A DNA stretch of 64,000 bases from Polaromonas sp. (lineage in GTDB: Bacteria > Pseudomonadota > Gammaproteobacteria > Burkholderiales > Burkholderiaceae_C): NCBI GenBank assembly GCA_030654695.1, contig JAURWY010000032.1, forward strand, positions 56,028 to 120,027, given 5' to 3'. The notes under the pieces are model-generated. The model had not been told where the DNA came from. It searched no databases and worked only from the letters and a program-made list of their open reading frames with translations. The first letter of the stretch is position 1; the number at the start of each line of letters is the position of its first letter. This document shows, piece after piece, positions 1 to 9,236 of the stretch. The position numbers were made by a program, and so were the translations under genes.

Positions 1-155
1 GAGCTGCGGTCAATCAAGTCGGTGCCGGCCCACGCCTCGAGCGCCTGAATGCGCCGGGAAAATGCCGACTGCGTGACATGGCGCAACTGAGCCGACCGGC
101 TGAAGCTGCGAGTCTCGGCCAAGCTGACGAAATCTTCCAACCATTTGGTGTCCAT
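1..155 (-). CDS. LysR-family transcriptional regulator, N-terminal fragment (cut by window edge)
   Basis: Reading leftwards from the ATG at 155 gives a typical LysR-type winged helix-turn-helix start: MDTKWLEDFVSLAETRSFS, followed by a recognition-helix region with VTQSAFSRRIQALE. About 51 residues are visible and the effector-binding domain lies outside the window. It begins 8 bp after the stop of the ABC exporter on the same strand, so the two may be co-transcribed. The regulatory target and ligand cannot be read from this fragment. Confidence 0.85.
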   Translation of the reverse strand, partial: MDTKWLEDFVSLAETRSFSRSAQLRHVTQSAFSRRIQALEAWAGTDLIDRS

Positions 156-163
156 GGCGCTGA

Positions 164-2086
164 TTATTGCTGCGCTGGCGCTGCCACTTCGTCCGCATCA
201 TGCCCCTGCTGCTGCAAGGCCCACATCTGGGCGTAGCGACCTTGGCGGGCTAACAGTTCGGCGTGCTTGCCGCGCTCAATGATGCGGCCCGCATCCATCA
301 CCAAAATTTCGTGTGCGTCGACCACGGTCGACAGGCGGTGCGCAATCACCAGCGTGGTTTTGTTTTGCGCGGCGGTGCGCAACTCGGCCTGAATCGCCCG
401 TTCATTGGCCGAGTCCAGAGCAGAGGTGGCTTCGTCAAAAATCACCACCGGCGGGTTTTTCAGCAAGGTGCGGGCGATCGCCACCCGCTGTTTTTCGCCG
501 CCCGAGAGCTTCAGACCGCGTTCACCGACCATGGTCTGGTAACCCAGCGGCGTGGCGCTGATGAAGTCGTGGATACGCGCGGCGCGGGCGGCGGCTTCGA
601 CCTCGGCGCGGTCGGCGCCCGGCTTGCCGTAAGCAATGTTGTATTCCACCGTGTCGTTGAACAGCACGGTGTCTTGCGGCACGATACCAATGGCTTGGCG
701 CACGCTGGCCTGCGTGACGTGTTTGATGTCTTGCCCAGCAATGGTGATGCGGCCGCCTTCTTCAGGGTTGCTGACGTCGTAAAAGCGATAGAGCAAGCGC
801 GCCAGGGTAGATTTTCCGGCGCCGGAAGAACCCACCACAGCGACTGTTTTTCCAGACGGAATCTCAAAGCTCAGATGGTGCAAGATGGGCCGGCTCGGCT
901 CGTAGGCAAAGCTGACATTGTCAAAACGAACACTGGCGTCCAACTGCGTTGCATTGCCGGGCGAAGCTTGCCCCGCGCAGACAGCGATCGGGTGAAAAAC
1001 CAACGGCTGAGCGTCCGGTTCATCGGCGATCTCGCGCTCTTTTTCCATCAGCGTGAACATCTTGTCGAGGTCGGTCAGGCTTTGCTTGATCTCGCGGTAA
1101 ATCACACCCAAAAACCCCAACGGAATGTACAACTGAATCATGAAGGCGTTGACCATCACCAAGTCACCCAAGGTCATGCGGCCCTCAACCACGCCCTGCG
1201 TAGCGCGCCACAACATCGCCACCAAACCGATGGCGATGATGAGTTGCTGGCCGGTGTTGAGCAGGCTCAAAGTGCGCTGGCTTTTGACCGCGGCGCGCCG
1301 GTAGCGCTCCAAGTTTTCGTCGTAGCGCTTGGCTTCAAACGCTTCGTTATTGAAGTATTTGACGGTTTCGTAATTCAGCAAGGAGTCAATGGCACGGCTG
1401 TGCGCCGACGAATCCAGCTCATTCATTTGTTTTCTGAATTGCGTGCGCCACTCGGTCACCGTCACCGTGAAGAGAATGTAAAAAACCAGCGCAATCACCG
1501 TGATACCTGCAAACCAAATGTCGAACTTGACGGCCAGCAAAGTCAGCACAAAAGTGACTTCAATCAACGTCGGGATGATGCTGTACAGCGAATACGAAAT
1601 GAGCGAATGCACGCCACGGGTGCCGCGCTCGATGTCGCGCGTCATACCGCCAGTTTGTCGCTCCAAGTGAAAGCGCAGGCTCAGCGCATGCAGATGTTCA
1701 AAAACTTCCAGCGAGATGCGCCGCGCTGCGCCTTCGGTGGCCTTGGCAAACACCAGTTCGCGCAACTCGGTGAACAGCGACGTCGACAAGCGCAGCGCGC
1801 CGTAACCCAGCAACAAAGCGGCGGGCACCACCAGCACCGCCTGTACGTCGCCCGGCTTGAAGCTCATAGCGTCAACCAACTCTTTGAGCAGCAGCGGCAC
1901 GCTGACATTGGCCATCTTGGCACCGACCATGAAACTCAGTGCGGCAATCACGCGCCACTTGTATTCCCACAAATACGGGAACAAACGTTTCAAGGTGTCG
2001 GTGTCAGAGCGCTCCGGCGCGGTGTCTTTGGCAGCGGCCGAGGCTGCAGGTGAGTGAAAACTATCGGAAGAAGCTCGAGAACGCAT
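164..2086 (-). CDS. Atm1/HMT1-type ABC exporter, fused permease and ATPase
   Basis: A half-transporter of about 640 residues with an inner-membrane six-helix exporter domain (roughly residues 45-340) followed by an ATPase domain. Visible ATPase motifs are Walker A GSSGAGKST (about 417-425), the signature LSGGEKQR (about 520), Walker B VVIFDEATSALD and the switch HRLSTV. The sequence resembles the mitochondrial Atm1/bacterial heavy-metal exporter family, whose members move glutathione- or metal-linked substrates and work as homodimers; the substrate here is inference. I chose the ATG at 2086 over an upstream TTG at 2095. The gene is divergent from the thioesterase at 2143, so the 56 bp between them must hold both promoters. 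Confidence 0.93.
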   Translation of the reverse strand: MRSRASSDSFHSPAASAAAKDTAPERSDTDTLKRLFPYLWEYKWRVIAALSFMVGAKMANVSVPLLLKELVDAMSFKPGDVQAVLVVPAALLLGYGALRLSTSLFTELRELVFAKATEGAARRISLEVFEHLHALSLRFHLERQTGGMTRDIERGTRGVHSLISYSLYSIIPTLIEVTFVLTLLAVKFDIWFAGITVIALVFYILFTVTVTEWRTQFRKQMNELDSSAHSRAIDSLLNYETVKYFNNEAFEAKRYDENLERYRRAAVKSQRTLSLLNTGQQLIIAIGLVAMLWRATQGVVEGRMTLGDLVMVNAFMIQLYIPLGFLGVIYREIKQSLTDLDKMFTLMEKEREIADEPDAQPLVFHPIAVCAGQASPGNATQLDASVRFDNVSFAYEPSRPILHHLSFEIPSGKTVAVVGSSGAGKSTLARLLYRFYDVSNPEEGGRITIAGQDIKHVTQASVRQAIGIVPQDTVLFNDTVEYNIAYGKPGADRAEVEAAARAARIHDFISATPLGYQTMVGERGLKLSGGEKQRVAIARTLLKNPPVVIFDEATSALDSANERAIQAELRTAAQNKTTLVIAHRLSTVVDAHEILVMDAGRIIERGKHAELLARQGRYAQMWALQQQGHDADEVAAPAQQ

Positions 2087-2142
2087 GAGGGACAATCGTG
2101 AAAATATCGGTAAACCCGTTAACTTTGCTTGAGATTGTGCCT

Positions 2143-2571
2143 ATGACTGTTGATTCAACCCCAAGCGTCCCCCCAGTGACACTTCCGACCGACAAGGAAC
2201 TGGTGCTCAAAGTCATCCCGATGCCCGCCGATTGCAATGTCAATGGTGATATTTTTGGCGGCTGGGTCATGGCCCACGTCGACTTGGCCGGTGCGGTCTT
2301 GCCAGCGCGCTACGTCAAAGGCCGCATGGCCACCGTGGCGGTGAACCAATTTGTCTTCAAGCAACCGGTGCGGGTTGGCGACATCCTGTCGTTTTTTGCC
2401 AGCGTCACGCGCATCGGCAACACCTCCATCACGGTACAGGTCGAGGTCTACGCCGAACACATGAGCGCCCAAGGCCGCTACATCAAGGTCACTGAAGCCA
2501 GCCTGACTTACGTGGCAATTGACGACAAAGGCAAGCCACGGCAGATCGACAAGCCCGCGCTCAACCCCTGA
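2143..2571 (+). CDS. Acyl-CoA thioesterase, hotdog fold (YciA-like)
   Basis: A 142-residue single hotdog-domain protein of the YciA/acyl-CoA hydrolase type. It shows the family-like segments NVNGDIFGGWVMAHVDLAGA and VAVNQFVFKQPVRVGD; the NGDIFGGWVM region carries the catalytic Asp and the hotdog helix. These enzymes hydrolyse acyl-CoA thioesters in the cytoplasm and usually assemble as hexamers. The frame is open upstream to 2098, but the ATG at 2143 (MTVDSTPS) fits the usual length of about 140 residues. Divergent from the ABC exporter. Chain-length preference is not readable from sequence. Confidence 0.88.
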   Translation: MTVDSTPSVPPVTLPTDKELVLKVIPMPADCNVNGDIFGGWVMAHVDLAGAVLPARYVKGRMATVAVNQFVFKQPVRVGDILSFFASVTRIGNTSITVQVEVYAEHMSAQGRYIKVTEASLTYVAIDDKGKPRQIDKPALNP

Positions 2572-2721
2572 TCGTCTGCCATCCTAGGTCAGCGCCACCG
2601 TCGAGCTGTGCGAGCTCAACCGTTTTCTAATTGTTAAATTGTTTGTATTTCGACTATCATTTGTAACGATTTTTCGTTTTAAACAGTTAATACGTGAACC
2701 CGCTCAGCGGGCCAAACGCAC

Positions 2722-4386
2722 ATGTTTGCAAATGGTTGGGAAACCCATGGAAACGCACCGACTCAGCTGACGGCTGAAGCCGCGGACTTGGCCGACGCAC
2801 GCATGGTCAACTGCATGCGACTGGTGCTGGCAATGTCCGCGCTGCTGGCGTCGATCTCTAACCTGCGCACTTTCCCAAACAGCGGCGAATGGGCATGGCT
2901 GCTGTTCGCCGCTTACGTCGCCCACAGTGCGACGCTGTGCGTCTTCGCCCTGCTGCAAAGACCTGTGGCGCAAAGCAAATGGATGCATTGGCTCGACGTT
3001 GCTTGGTACACCGCCTTTGTGGCGCTGACGGGAGACAGCCGAAGCCTGCTTTTTTTATTCTTTTTCTTCGCCATTCTGGTGTCTTCTTTACGCTGGGGTT
3101 TTGAAGAAGGCGCCCGCGTGACGGCGGCGGCCACGGCCTTGTTCGTCGGCACGGTTTCTGTAGCAGACCCTCATCCCGACTGGCCAGTCATCTTGTTGCG
3201 CAGCAGTTTTTTGCTCGCGCTAGGCTACATCAGCGCGTACTGGGGCGAATCCAAAGTGGCGCTCAACCGCCGACTGGACCTGCTGCGCGATGTCAGCCAG
3301 CTGTCCAATCCGCGTTTTGGTGTCGACCACACCATGACCCGCGTGCTGGACACAACGCGTGCATTTTTCAACGCCAAAAGCTGCGTGCTGATCCTGCGCG
3401 ACAAAGAAACGGGCAGCTGCCATATCCGCTCCATTCAAGCGAGTCGGCCAAAACAGTCTGTGCATGCTGAAACCATCAGCGCACAAACTGCTGAACCACT
3501 GCTGACCCTGCCACCCGAACAGTTGGTGCTCTACAGCCGGCCGCGCTGGCCCATTGGGAATCGTTGGAACATTCCCGCCAGCGACATCGGCGAGCGCTTG
3601 ACCGACCTGCTCGAAGGCCATGCTTTCATCAGCGCGCCAGTCTCGTTGCGTCGCTCTGAAGGGCGCATCTATGTGGTGACCGACAAAAAAGGGAACAACA
3701 AAGCAAACGCCCTCTTCCTCAGCCACATCGTGGCGCAGGCATTTCCAGTGATTGAAAATATCGAGTTGGTCGACCGCATGGCGTCTGAAGCCGCCTCCCA
3801 AGAACGCCAAAAAATCGCACTGGACATACACGACCGCGCTGTACAACCCTACATCGGTCTGAGCTTGGGTCTCAGCGCGCTGCGCAACCACGCCGAACCC
3901 GGCAATCCACTGCTAGACGACATCGACAAACTGAACACAATGGCGCGGCAAACGATTGACGACTTGCGCCACTACGCAGGCACCTTTCGGCAAAACCAAG
4001 GACAGCGCAGCACGCCAGAACCCATTTACGCCGCCGCGCTGCAGCAACAGACCGATCAGGTGAAAGCGCTGTATGGCGTAGACATCGCCGTGGACGCCGC
4101 AGCCAACCTGCAGATCAACGACCGAATGGCTGCAGAGGTACTGCAAATCGTCCGTGAGGGCTTGAGCAATATTTGCCGACACACGCTGGCCCAGTTCGGT
4201 GCGCTCAGGCTGCAACGCAGCGCGGGCTGGTTGCACATCCAGATTGAAAATGACGGTGACAGTGCGCCGGTGCCGGCCTTCAGCCCGCGCTCGATCACTG
4301 AGCGCGTGGCCTCACTGGGCGGGCGGGTGCGCGTACAGTCGGATGCCGATGGTTACACCACAGTTCAAATTCAGATTCCCGTTTAG
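2722..4386 (+). CDS. Membrane-bound sensor histidine kinase, NarL-partner (HisKA_3) type
   Basis: 554 residues. The N-terminal part (about 30-175) has about six hydrophobic segments, including SLLFLFFFFAILVSSLRWGF, and no large periplasmic loop. A GAF-like stretch spans roughly 185-350. The dimerisation and phosphorylation helix has ERQKIALDIHDRAVQ with His370, the HisKA_3 pattern of NarX/DegS-type kinases. An HATPase_c domain follows with an N-box-like VREGLSNICRH and a C-terminal SITERVASLGGRV. It should autophosphorylate and pass phosphate to the response regulator 21 bp downstream. Its position next to the Tad and amyloid-like genes suggests it controls surface attachment (inference). The signal is unknown. 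Confidence 0.92.
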   Translation: MFANGWETHGNAPTQLTAEAADLADARMVNCMRLVLAMSALLASISNLRTFPNSGEWAWLLFAAYVAHSATLCVFALLQRPVAQSKWMHWLDVAWYTAFVALTGDSRSLLFLFFFFAILVSSLRWGFEEGARVTAAATALFVGTVSVADPHPDWPVILLRSSFLLALGYISAYWGESKVALNRRLDLLRDVSQLSNPRFGVDHTMTRVLDTTRAFFNAKSCVLILRDKETGSCHIRSIQASRPKQSVHAETISAQTAEPLLTLPPEQLVLYSRPRWPIGNRWNIPASDIGERLTDLLEGHAFISAPVSLRRSEGRIYVVTDKKGNNKANALFLSHIVAQAFPVIENIELVDRMASEAASQERQKIALDIHDRAVQPYIGLSLGLSALRNHAEPGNPLLDDIDKLNTMARQTIDDLRHYAGTFRQNQGQRSTPEPIYAAALQQQTDQVKALYGVDIAVDAAANLQINDRMAAEVLQIVREGLSNICRHTLAQFGALRLQRSAGWLHIQIENDGDSAPVPAFSPRSITERVASLGGRVRVQSDADGYTTVQIQIPV

Positions 4387-4407
4387 TTTCGTTTTTGAAA
4401 GGCCCGC

Positions 4408-5127
4408 ATGAACCAGAACACGCAACCAAACACACCACCGATTCGCGTCATGATCGTTGATGACCATCCGACCATGCTCTGGGGTCTGGAAAAACTCATC
4501 AGCAGCGAGCGACCGCGGATGGAAGTCGTCAGCACCGCCAGCAACGCAGAAGAAGCCTTCACGCAATTGCGCAGCGTGGTGCCCGACGTCGTGCTGCTCG
4601 ACCTCGACCTCGACGGCCAAAATGGCCTCGATTTGCTGCCCGCGTTGCTGGTCAATCCGACCACGCGTGTGCTGATATTGACAGGCGAGCGCCAGCAGTC
4701 GGTGCTCGACCAAGCAGTGCAAAAAGGGGCCCGCGGCATTTTGCAAAAAAACGCATCGGCGCAACAAGTGCTGAAGGCGATACAGAAAACCCACGAAGGT
4801 GAGTTGTGGCTGGACCGCAGCACTGTGGGGCGCGTTTTCAGCGAGTTCAGGGAGTCAACCGCCACAGAAAAATCAGACCCCGATGCAGAGATGCGAAGTA
4901 GCCTGACCGGACGGGAACGCAAGATCATCCACATGATCGTCGAGGGCCAAGGCGCCACCAACAATGAGTTGGCTGAACGGCTCTTTATCTCCCCGCACAC
5001 ACTGCGCAACCACCTGACTTCCATTTACAGCAAACTCAATTTAGGCAATCGGCTAGAACTCTACGTCTACGCGGTCAAGCACCAAATGGGATCTGAAAAA
5101 AATCTCAAAACCCCATCCGGATACTGA
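4408..5127 (+). CDS. NarL/FixJ-family response regulator
   Basis: 239 residues: an N-terminal receiver (about 12-130) with the acidic pocket in VMIVDDHPTM, phospho-acceptor Asp65 in VLLDLDLDGQ, the conserved Thr in ILTGER and Lys in ILQKNAS, and a C-terminal LuxR-type HTH (about 165-225) with LTGREKIIHMIVEG-like start and ISPHTLRNHLTSIYSKL recognition region. It is the cognate partner of the kinase immediately upstream. No repeated target motif could be assigned with confidence nearby. It lies between the kinase and the first Tad gene set, which runs towards it on the opposite strand. Confidence 0.93.
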   Translation: MNQNTQPNTPPIRVMIVDDHPTMLWGLEKLISSERPRMEVVSTASNAEEAFTQLRSVVPDVVLLDLDLDGQNGLDLLPALLVNPTTRVLILTGERQQSVLDQAVQKGARGILQKNASAQQVLKAIQKTHEGELWLDRSTVGRVFSEFRESTATEKSDPDAEMRSSLTGRERKIIHMIVEGQGATNNELAERLFISPHTLRNHLTSIYSKLNLGNRLELYVYAVKHQMGSEKNLKTPSGY

Positions 5128-5431
5128 GCCGAACGGCGCAAGGCTCCATCGGGTGCACATGCCGGTCCGCTATGCCGCAGCCACAGCGTCAATTGCTTGT
5201 TCACCGCATAGCGGGCGCTCAGATTCAACAAGGATGTGGCGCATGAACGCACCGAGTTGAGACTGTCAAAGGCACGTAGGTCAAATACCTCAACCTCATA
5301 AAGCTGGTGGTTTTGCGTCCGACCTGTGCTGACCAAGAAGCTTGTCAGCGCAAGCCAGAAGACGCGTTGAAGAAGCATCCATAATCGCCATAGTCGTTAT
5401 GGAGGACTGGATTATTCATGTCGATCAATGA
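5128..5431. other. 304-bp region between convergent genes; possible degraded small secreted protein
   Basis: This stretch separates the response regulator (plus strand) from tadG (minus strand). A minus-strand frame from an ATG at 5378 runs to 5067, with a hydrophobic start (MLLQRVFWLALTSFLVS) and a segment SLLNLSARYAVNKQLTLWLR that is reminiscent of an outer-membrane beta-strand pair. It has no Shine-Dalgarno sequence and its end overlaps the regulator gene by about 60 bp, so I do not call it as a gene. It may be the remnant of an outer-membrane protein. No strong rho-independent terminator is visible. Confidence 0.3.
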
Positions 5432-6784
5432 CTACCGGCTCAACCTCAAAATTTCACTGGCGATGCTCGTGAAAGCGCTGTCCAGATCTGCGGCGTTCTC
5501 AGCCCACACATACAGCCCAGCGGGTTGCGTGGGGTTATAGGCGTCAGAATCGCCGGTGTTACTGAGTCGCTTCAACAGGCTGCTGCCGACCTCGCTTGCA
5601 GCGTAAGAACAAAACGTGATTTCAAGCGTGTTGACGGCTGCACCCAACGCGATGGAATGAATTTTGACAACTTGGCTGCGGGCCGTGTTAGCGACGTTTT
5701 CCGTCATATTGCGGGCGGCTTTGTTGACGTTGCAGCGCGTGTTTGTATAGGGCGACCCAGTCAAGGTTCGCCGGTTGTTGTAACTCGCCAGACTGATATT
5801 GCCCGCGCCCGTCACCTCAAACCCAACATCCGGCAAGGTTGCAATGCTGCTGTAATCACCCAGCTGCGTGTCACGTCGGTCGTTTCGGAAAACCCGGGTC
5901 GCTCGGTTACCGCCTGGCGATGATGTCTCAGAATACAGATCACCCGTGACCGGCGTTCCACCATTGCTGAAAGTAGCTGGCACATCGTTGGGCGCACCAT
6001 CGCTGAAAAAGACAATCATCCGCAGACTAGACCGATTGATCGGCGGAACACCATTGATGTCGTTCAGCGCTAAGCGCAAGCCTTCGGCTGATGCAGTGCT
6101 GCCAGACACATTCAAAGCATTGATGGCGTTGATAACCTGTGTTTTATTGAACCCCCGTGTGCCGTCCTTGACAATCGGAACGTTCACTACAGCCCCCGAA
6201 GCAAAGCTGACAACCCCAACGCGATCACCGTTGGAACCGGCATTGAACTTGTTGACAAAGTTAACCGCCGCCGCCTTCAGTGCGGGGAACGTGGTGGACG
6301 GCGAGGCGAGTGATCCAGAGGTGTCCAACACCAACACAATATCAAGATCACGGCGAATCGCCTGTCCCATGGCACTTATAGGGAATTCACTGAAACCGAG
6401 CAGCTTCATAAAGGTGACTGGCATGACAGCTGAACCGGTGACCGTGATGGTCCAATAGCCCGTCGCGTCATGCACGGCATCAATCATTTGATCCGTGAGT
6501 GGCACGCGCGCAGCACCTAAGAAAACAACTGGGAAATTAGCGGCGTAATAATCTTTGGCCGCTTTTCTGGCAGCAACGATGCGGGCATCGTCGTCCACGC
6601 CTTCTGCCAACGCGCGCGCGCCCGCAATGGCGGCAGCATCGACAGCACTCGCCAATTTGGCCTTGACCCCATAAGCCAGCCCCGAGTCGACGGCCAGACC
6701 GACCAGCGACATCAAAACCAAGATGCTGACCGCCACCAAAACCAACATTTGCCCGCGCTGGTTTTGAATAGATTCTGATCGCAT
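5432..6784 (-). CDS. tadG: TadG-like pilus assembly protein with von Willebrand factor A domain
   Basis: 450 residues. The N-terminus has the Tad-type transmembrane segment (QNQRGQMLVLVAVSILVLMS, residues 8-27) followed by the usual alanine-rich ASAVDAAAIAGARALA stretch. From about residue 145 a vWA domain begins with the MIDAS motif DTSGS (VLVLDTSGSLASPS), plus FFSDGAP further on. TadG proteins are anchored in the inner membrane with the bulk in the periplasm and belong to the Tad (Flp) pilus system; the vWA form is thought to be involved in metal-dependent adhesion. It is the last gene of a run barrel-regulator-tadE-tadE-tadG. The residue at +5 after the Gly is not Glu, as is common for TadG. 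Confidence 0.9.
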   Translation of the reverse strand: MRSESIQNQRGQMLVLVAVSILVLMSLVGLAVDSGLAYGVKAKLASAVDAAAIAGARALAEGVDDDARIVAARKAAKDYYAANFPVVFLGAARVPLTDQMIDAVHDATGYWTITVTGSAVMPVTFMKLLGFSEFPISAMGQAIRRDLDIVLVLDTSGSLASPSTTFPALKAAAVNFVNKFNAGSNGDRVGVVSFASGAVVNVPIVKDGTRGFNKTQVINAINALNVSGSTASAEGLRLALNDINGVPPINRSSLRMIVFFSDGAPNDVPATFSNGGTPVTGDLYSETSSPGGNRATRVFRNDRRDTQLGDYSSIATLPDVGFEVTGAGNISLASYNNRRTLTGSPYTNTRCNVNKAARNMTENVANTARSQVVKIHSIALGAAVNTLEITFCSYAASEVGSSLLKRLSNTGDSDAYNPTQPAGLYVWAENAADLDSAFTSIASEILRLSR

Positions 6785-6804
6785 CGTAGACTTTCTGCCG
6801 CGCT

Positions 6805-7371
6805 TTAAAACAGGGTCACCGAATAAAGCTGTGGTGCGGTGGTCAAAAATAAATTGGTCAGAGGCGCGTAGTCGTAGATGACTTCGACAACCTGGACCTC
6901 ATAACCGATGCCAAGCGTGAAAGGCAAGGTCACCACACGCGTTGCCACAGCCGTCGGCATGGTGCATTTGCCGGCAACATCCCATTCAGGACAACTCCAC
7001 AAGCGGCTCATCAAGGCCGCATTGCCACGCACTGCGCGGTACTGCTCGTCAACCATGGCAATGACGCTGCCAGAACCCGCGTCAACGCCTTTGACCCGGG
7101 ATATATAAATCATGCCCTGCGTCGACATTTGAAGCGGCGCTGAGGTGTTGCTGAGCGCATCAATGATGAACTGCGGACTTTGTGGTGTGCGTGAGGCCAA
7201 GTTAGCACCCTCACGGCTCATGCTGATTAAGATGTTGTTGAACAAAATCGCGTGGCACAACTCAGCAGAACCAAAGCACAACAACAGCAAGACGGGCAAT
7301 ATGATCGCCAACTCGATCATGCTTTGACCGGATCCGTGCGAGCGCCTTTTTTGACGACCTGATGGGCGCAT
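6805..7371 (-). CDS. TadE-like minor pilin (second of pair)
   Basis: About 188 residues with one N-terminal hydrophobic helix. The prepilin-type site is SGQSMIELAIILPVLLLL: cleavage after Gly with Glu at +5, as in Flp and TadE/TadF pseudopilins processed by TadV. The start ATG at 7371 overlaps the stop codon of the upstream tadE (TGATG), indicating translational coupling. The gap to tadG is 20 bp. The periplasmic part contains several Cys (CPEW, GKCTMP). It may be the TadF member of a TadE/TadF pair, which cannot be separated by eye. Confidence 0.85.
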   Translation of the reverse strand: MRPSGRQKRRSHGSGQSMIELAIILPVLLLLCFGSAELCHAILFNNILISMSREGANLASRTPQSPQFIIDALSNTSAPLQMSTQGMIYISRVKGVDAGSGSVIAMVDEQYRAVRGNAALMSRLWSCPEWDVAGKCTMPTAVATRVVTLPFTLGIGYEVQVVEVIYDYAPLTNLFLTTAPQLYSVTLF

Positions 7372-7850
7372 CAAAACGCCTCGTTCTTCATCGTGCTGCT
7401 GACTGAAAACGTGTATTTCCCATTCGGGAAAAACGACTGAATCAAGGGTGTGATCAAAGGCAATTCACAGTTCAAAGTGATGACAATGATTTGTCCGGCA
7501 GCGGCGCATGAATTGGCGGGAACTGGCGTGATGCTGCCGTCGTTGTTGACGGTTTTAAAAACCACCACCGCGCCGGCTTGGTTAAAAAATCCCATTGAGG
7601 CGGTTTTGATACGTGCGACGGCTGCATCACATCTGTCTTGCGCAGTGCCTTGTGGATCAAGGTCAAGATTTGATTGCCCGGTGGCAGCGTACCGAGCACC
7701 GTCCCTGACCGCGTGTTGCATCGTCAGGTTAACAAAAAAAAGGTAACTGAAATCAACAATTGCCATGATGAAAAACAAAAGAATGGTGATCGTCAGTGCA
7801 AATTCAACCGTAGCAACCCCTTTGCCACTGGCAGGCAGCTTGGCCGACAT
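7371..7850 (-). CDS. tadE: TadE-like minor pilin (first of pair)
   Basis: About 159 residues with the prepilin motif KGVATVEFALTITILLFF: Gly cleavage site and Glu at +5, then a single transmembrane helix and a periplasmic domain containing RDGARYAATGQS, typical of TadE. The ATG at 7850 gives MSAKLPASGKG; a GTG at 7865 in the same frame is an alternative start and neither has a strong Shine-Dalgarno sequence. It follows the sigma-54 activator by only a few bases to 24 bases depending on start, so it appears to be in the same transcript, an unusual partner for pilin genes. Confidence 0.85.
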   Translation of the reverse strand: MSAKLPASGKGVATVEFALTITILLFFIMAIVDFSYLFFVNLTMQHAVRDGARYAATGQSNLDLDPQGTAQDRCDAAVARIKTASMGFFNQAGAVVVFKTVNNDGSITPVPANSCAAAGQIIVITLNCELPLITPLIQSFFPNGKYTFSVSSTMKNEAF

Positions 7851-7873
7851 CCATCTACCGTGCACGACGATGC

Positions 7874-9229
7874 CTACTGAATTCGGCGCAATGACAGACC
7901 ATGTTTGTCCATCAGGCGGTACATCGTCATGCGTGAAATACCCAATGCACGAGCCGCATGCGTGACGTTGCTATCAACACGCACCAAAGCCAGCGTGATG
8001 GCGTCGCGCTCGGCCAACGTACGCACGGCCTCAAGCTCCATACCGATCGGCCTCACAGGCAGCGTCAAACCCAAATCTTCAGGAGAAATGAGCCGCTGAT
8101 CGGTCATCACGACCGCACGCTTGACACGGTTACTCAACTCACGCACGTTGCCTGGCCACGTGTGAAACATCATGGCCTCAACAGCGTGCTTGCTGAAGCC
8201 AAGTATTTGCACATGGTGCGAACTCTCAACACTTTCATTTAAAAAATGTTGCGCCAAACCCAGAACATCTGACTGGCGCTCGCGCAAAGACGGTACCGTG
8301 ATGGGCAAAACACTCAAGCGATAAAAAAGATCTTCACGAAATCTGCCGGCTGCCACTGCGCTCACCAAATCGACATGCGAAGCAGCGATCACCCGGACGT
8401 TCACCGTCGAGCATTTATTCGACCCCACGCGCTGAATCGTGCGTTCTTGCAAAAATCTCAACAAGTTGGTTTGCAGCTCCAAAGGTAAATCTGCGATTTC
8501 GTCGAGAAAAAGAGTGCCACCACTGGCGGCCTCAATCAACCCGATCTTGGTGGTCGCCGCGCCCGTGAACGCACCCCGTTCATGGCCAAAGAGTTCAGAC
8601 TGAATCAAGGCAGGCGCAATCGCCCCACAATTGACCGCCACAAACGGCCCATCGGCTCTGCTTGAGCACTGGTGAATAGCCCTTGCAGCCAACTCTTTCC
8701 CGCTGCCACTTTCGCCACCAATCAGCACAGGAGCCTGGGTCAATGCCACTTTTTTAATCTTGTTTTGCAACTGCAAAATCGCATCGCTGTGGCCAACCAT
8801 GCCTAAACCATTTTCAAATGCTTCAGCCCCATCCACCCGCGCTCGTAGATTCGCCTGGCGCAACGCATTGAACAGCCTGAACTCCAGCGCGGCAAAGTCA
8901 GCCGCATCAGTGTGGTGGTCATAAAGACTGTTCAGGACAAACTCTCGGCCTGCGGGTGTGTCTAGGGCGGCCAAGGGCAACACGGCCACCCATTCCAGCC
9001 GCTGCACACCACGAGCCCAGCCTAGCGACAGCTGGAGAGAATCAAAGGACACTGACGATATGTCTTCAATCAACAGCAAGCCGACCTGGACTTTTTTAGC
9101 GCTCAAAAGTCGCCGCAGAGTCAGATCGTCGCAGACCCGTAGAACGAGCCAACCGTTAGCGCTCAAATAGTCAGTGATGCCCGTGGCCGTTGGCCCAAGG
9201 CTGAAACACAGCACCTCACCTTTGGGCAT
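7874..9229 (-). CDS. Sigma-54-dependent activator with degenerate receiver-like N-terminus (VpsR-like)
   Basis: 451 residues. The N-terminal 130 residues look like a receiver-type fold, but the strand where the phospho-acceptor Asp should sit reads [17 protein letters not shown], with no clear Asp-pocket pattern, as in VpsR-type regulators. The central AAA+ domain is complete: Walker [14 protein letters not shown], the sigma-54 contact loop GAFTGA, Walker [14 protein letters not shown] and the arginine region [14 protein letters not shown]. The C-terminal Fis-type HTH is in [20 protein letters not shown]. It should act with RpoN; the consensus sigma-54 promoter at 10881 is the obvious local target. 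It lies 7 bp downstream of the barrel gene. Confidence 0.93.
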   Translation of the reverse strand: MPKGEVLCFSLGPTATGITDYLSANGWLVLRVCDDLTLRRLLSAKKVQVGLLLIEDISSVSFDSLQLSLGWARGVQRLEWVAVLPLAALDTPAGREFVLNSLYDHHTDAADFAALEFRLFNALRQANLRARVDGAEAFENGLGMVGHSDAILQLQNKIKKVALTQAPVLIGGESGSGKELAARAIHQCSSRADGPFVAVNCGAIAPALIQSELFGHERGAFTGAATTKIGLIEAASGGTLFLDEIADLPLELQTNLLRFLQERTIQRVGSNKCSTVNVRVIAASHVDLVSAVAAGRFREDLFYRLSVLPITVPSLRERQSDVLGLAQHFLNESVESSHHVQILGFSKHAVEAMMFHTWPGNVRELSNRVKRAVVMTDQRLISPEDLGLTLPVRPIGMELEAVRTLAERDAITLALVRVDSNVTHAARALGISRMTMYRLMDKHGLSLRRIQ

Positions 9230-9236
9230 ACAACGG

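Noticed and set aside
263..2053. Long plus-strand open frame opposite the ABC exporter
   Set aside because: It is the antisense shadow of a clear ABC exporter; its translation has no family features and is rich in His, Gln and Arg as shadows in GC-rich genes often are.
2699..2711. CCCGC-TCA-GCGGG hairpin before the sensor kinase
   Set aside because: Only five base pairs and no T-tract; not enough to call a terminator.
5067..5378. 103-codon minus-strand frame between response regulator and tadG
   Set aside because: No ribosome site and overlap with the regulator's end; kept only as a possible remnant in the gap entry.
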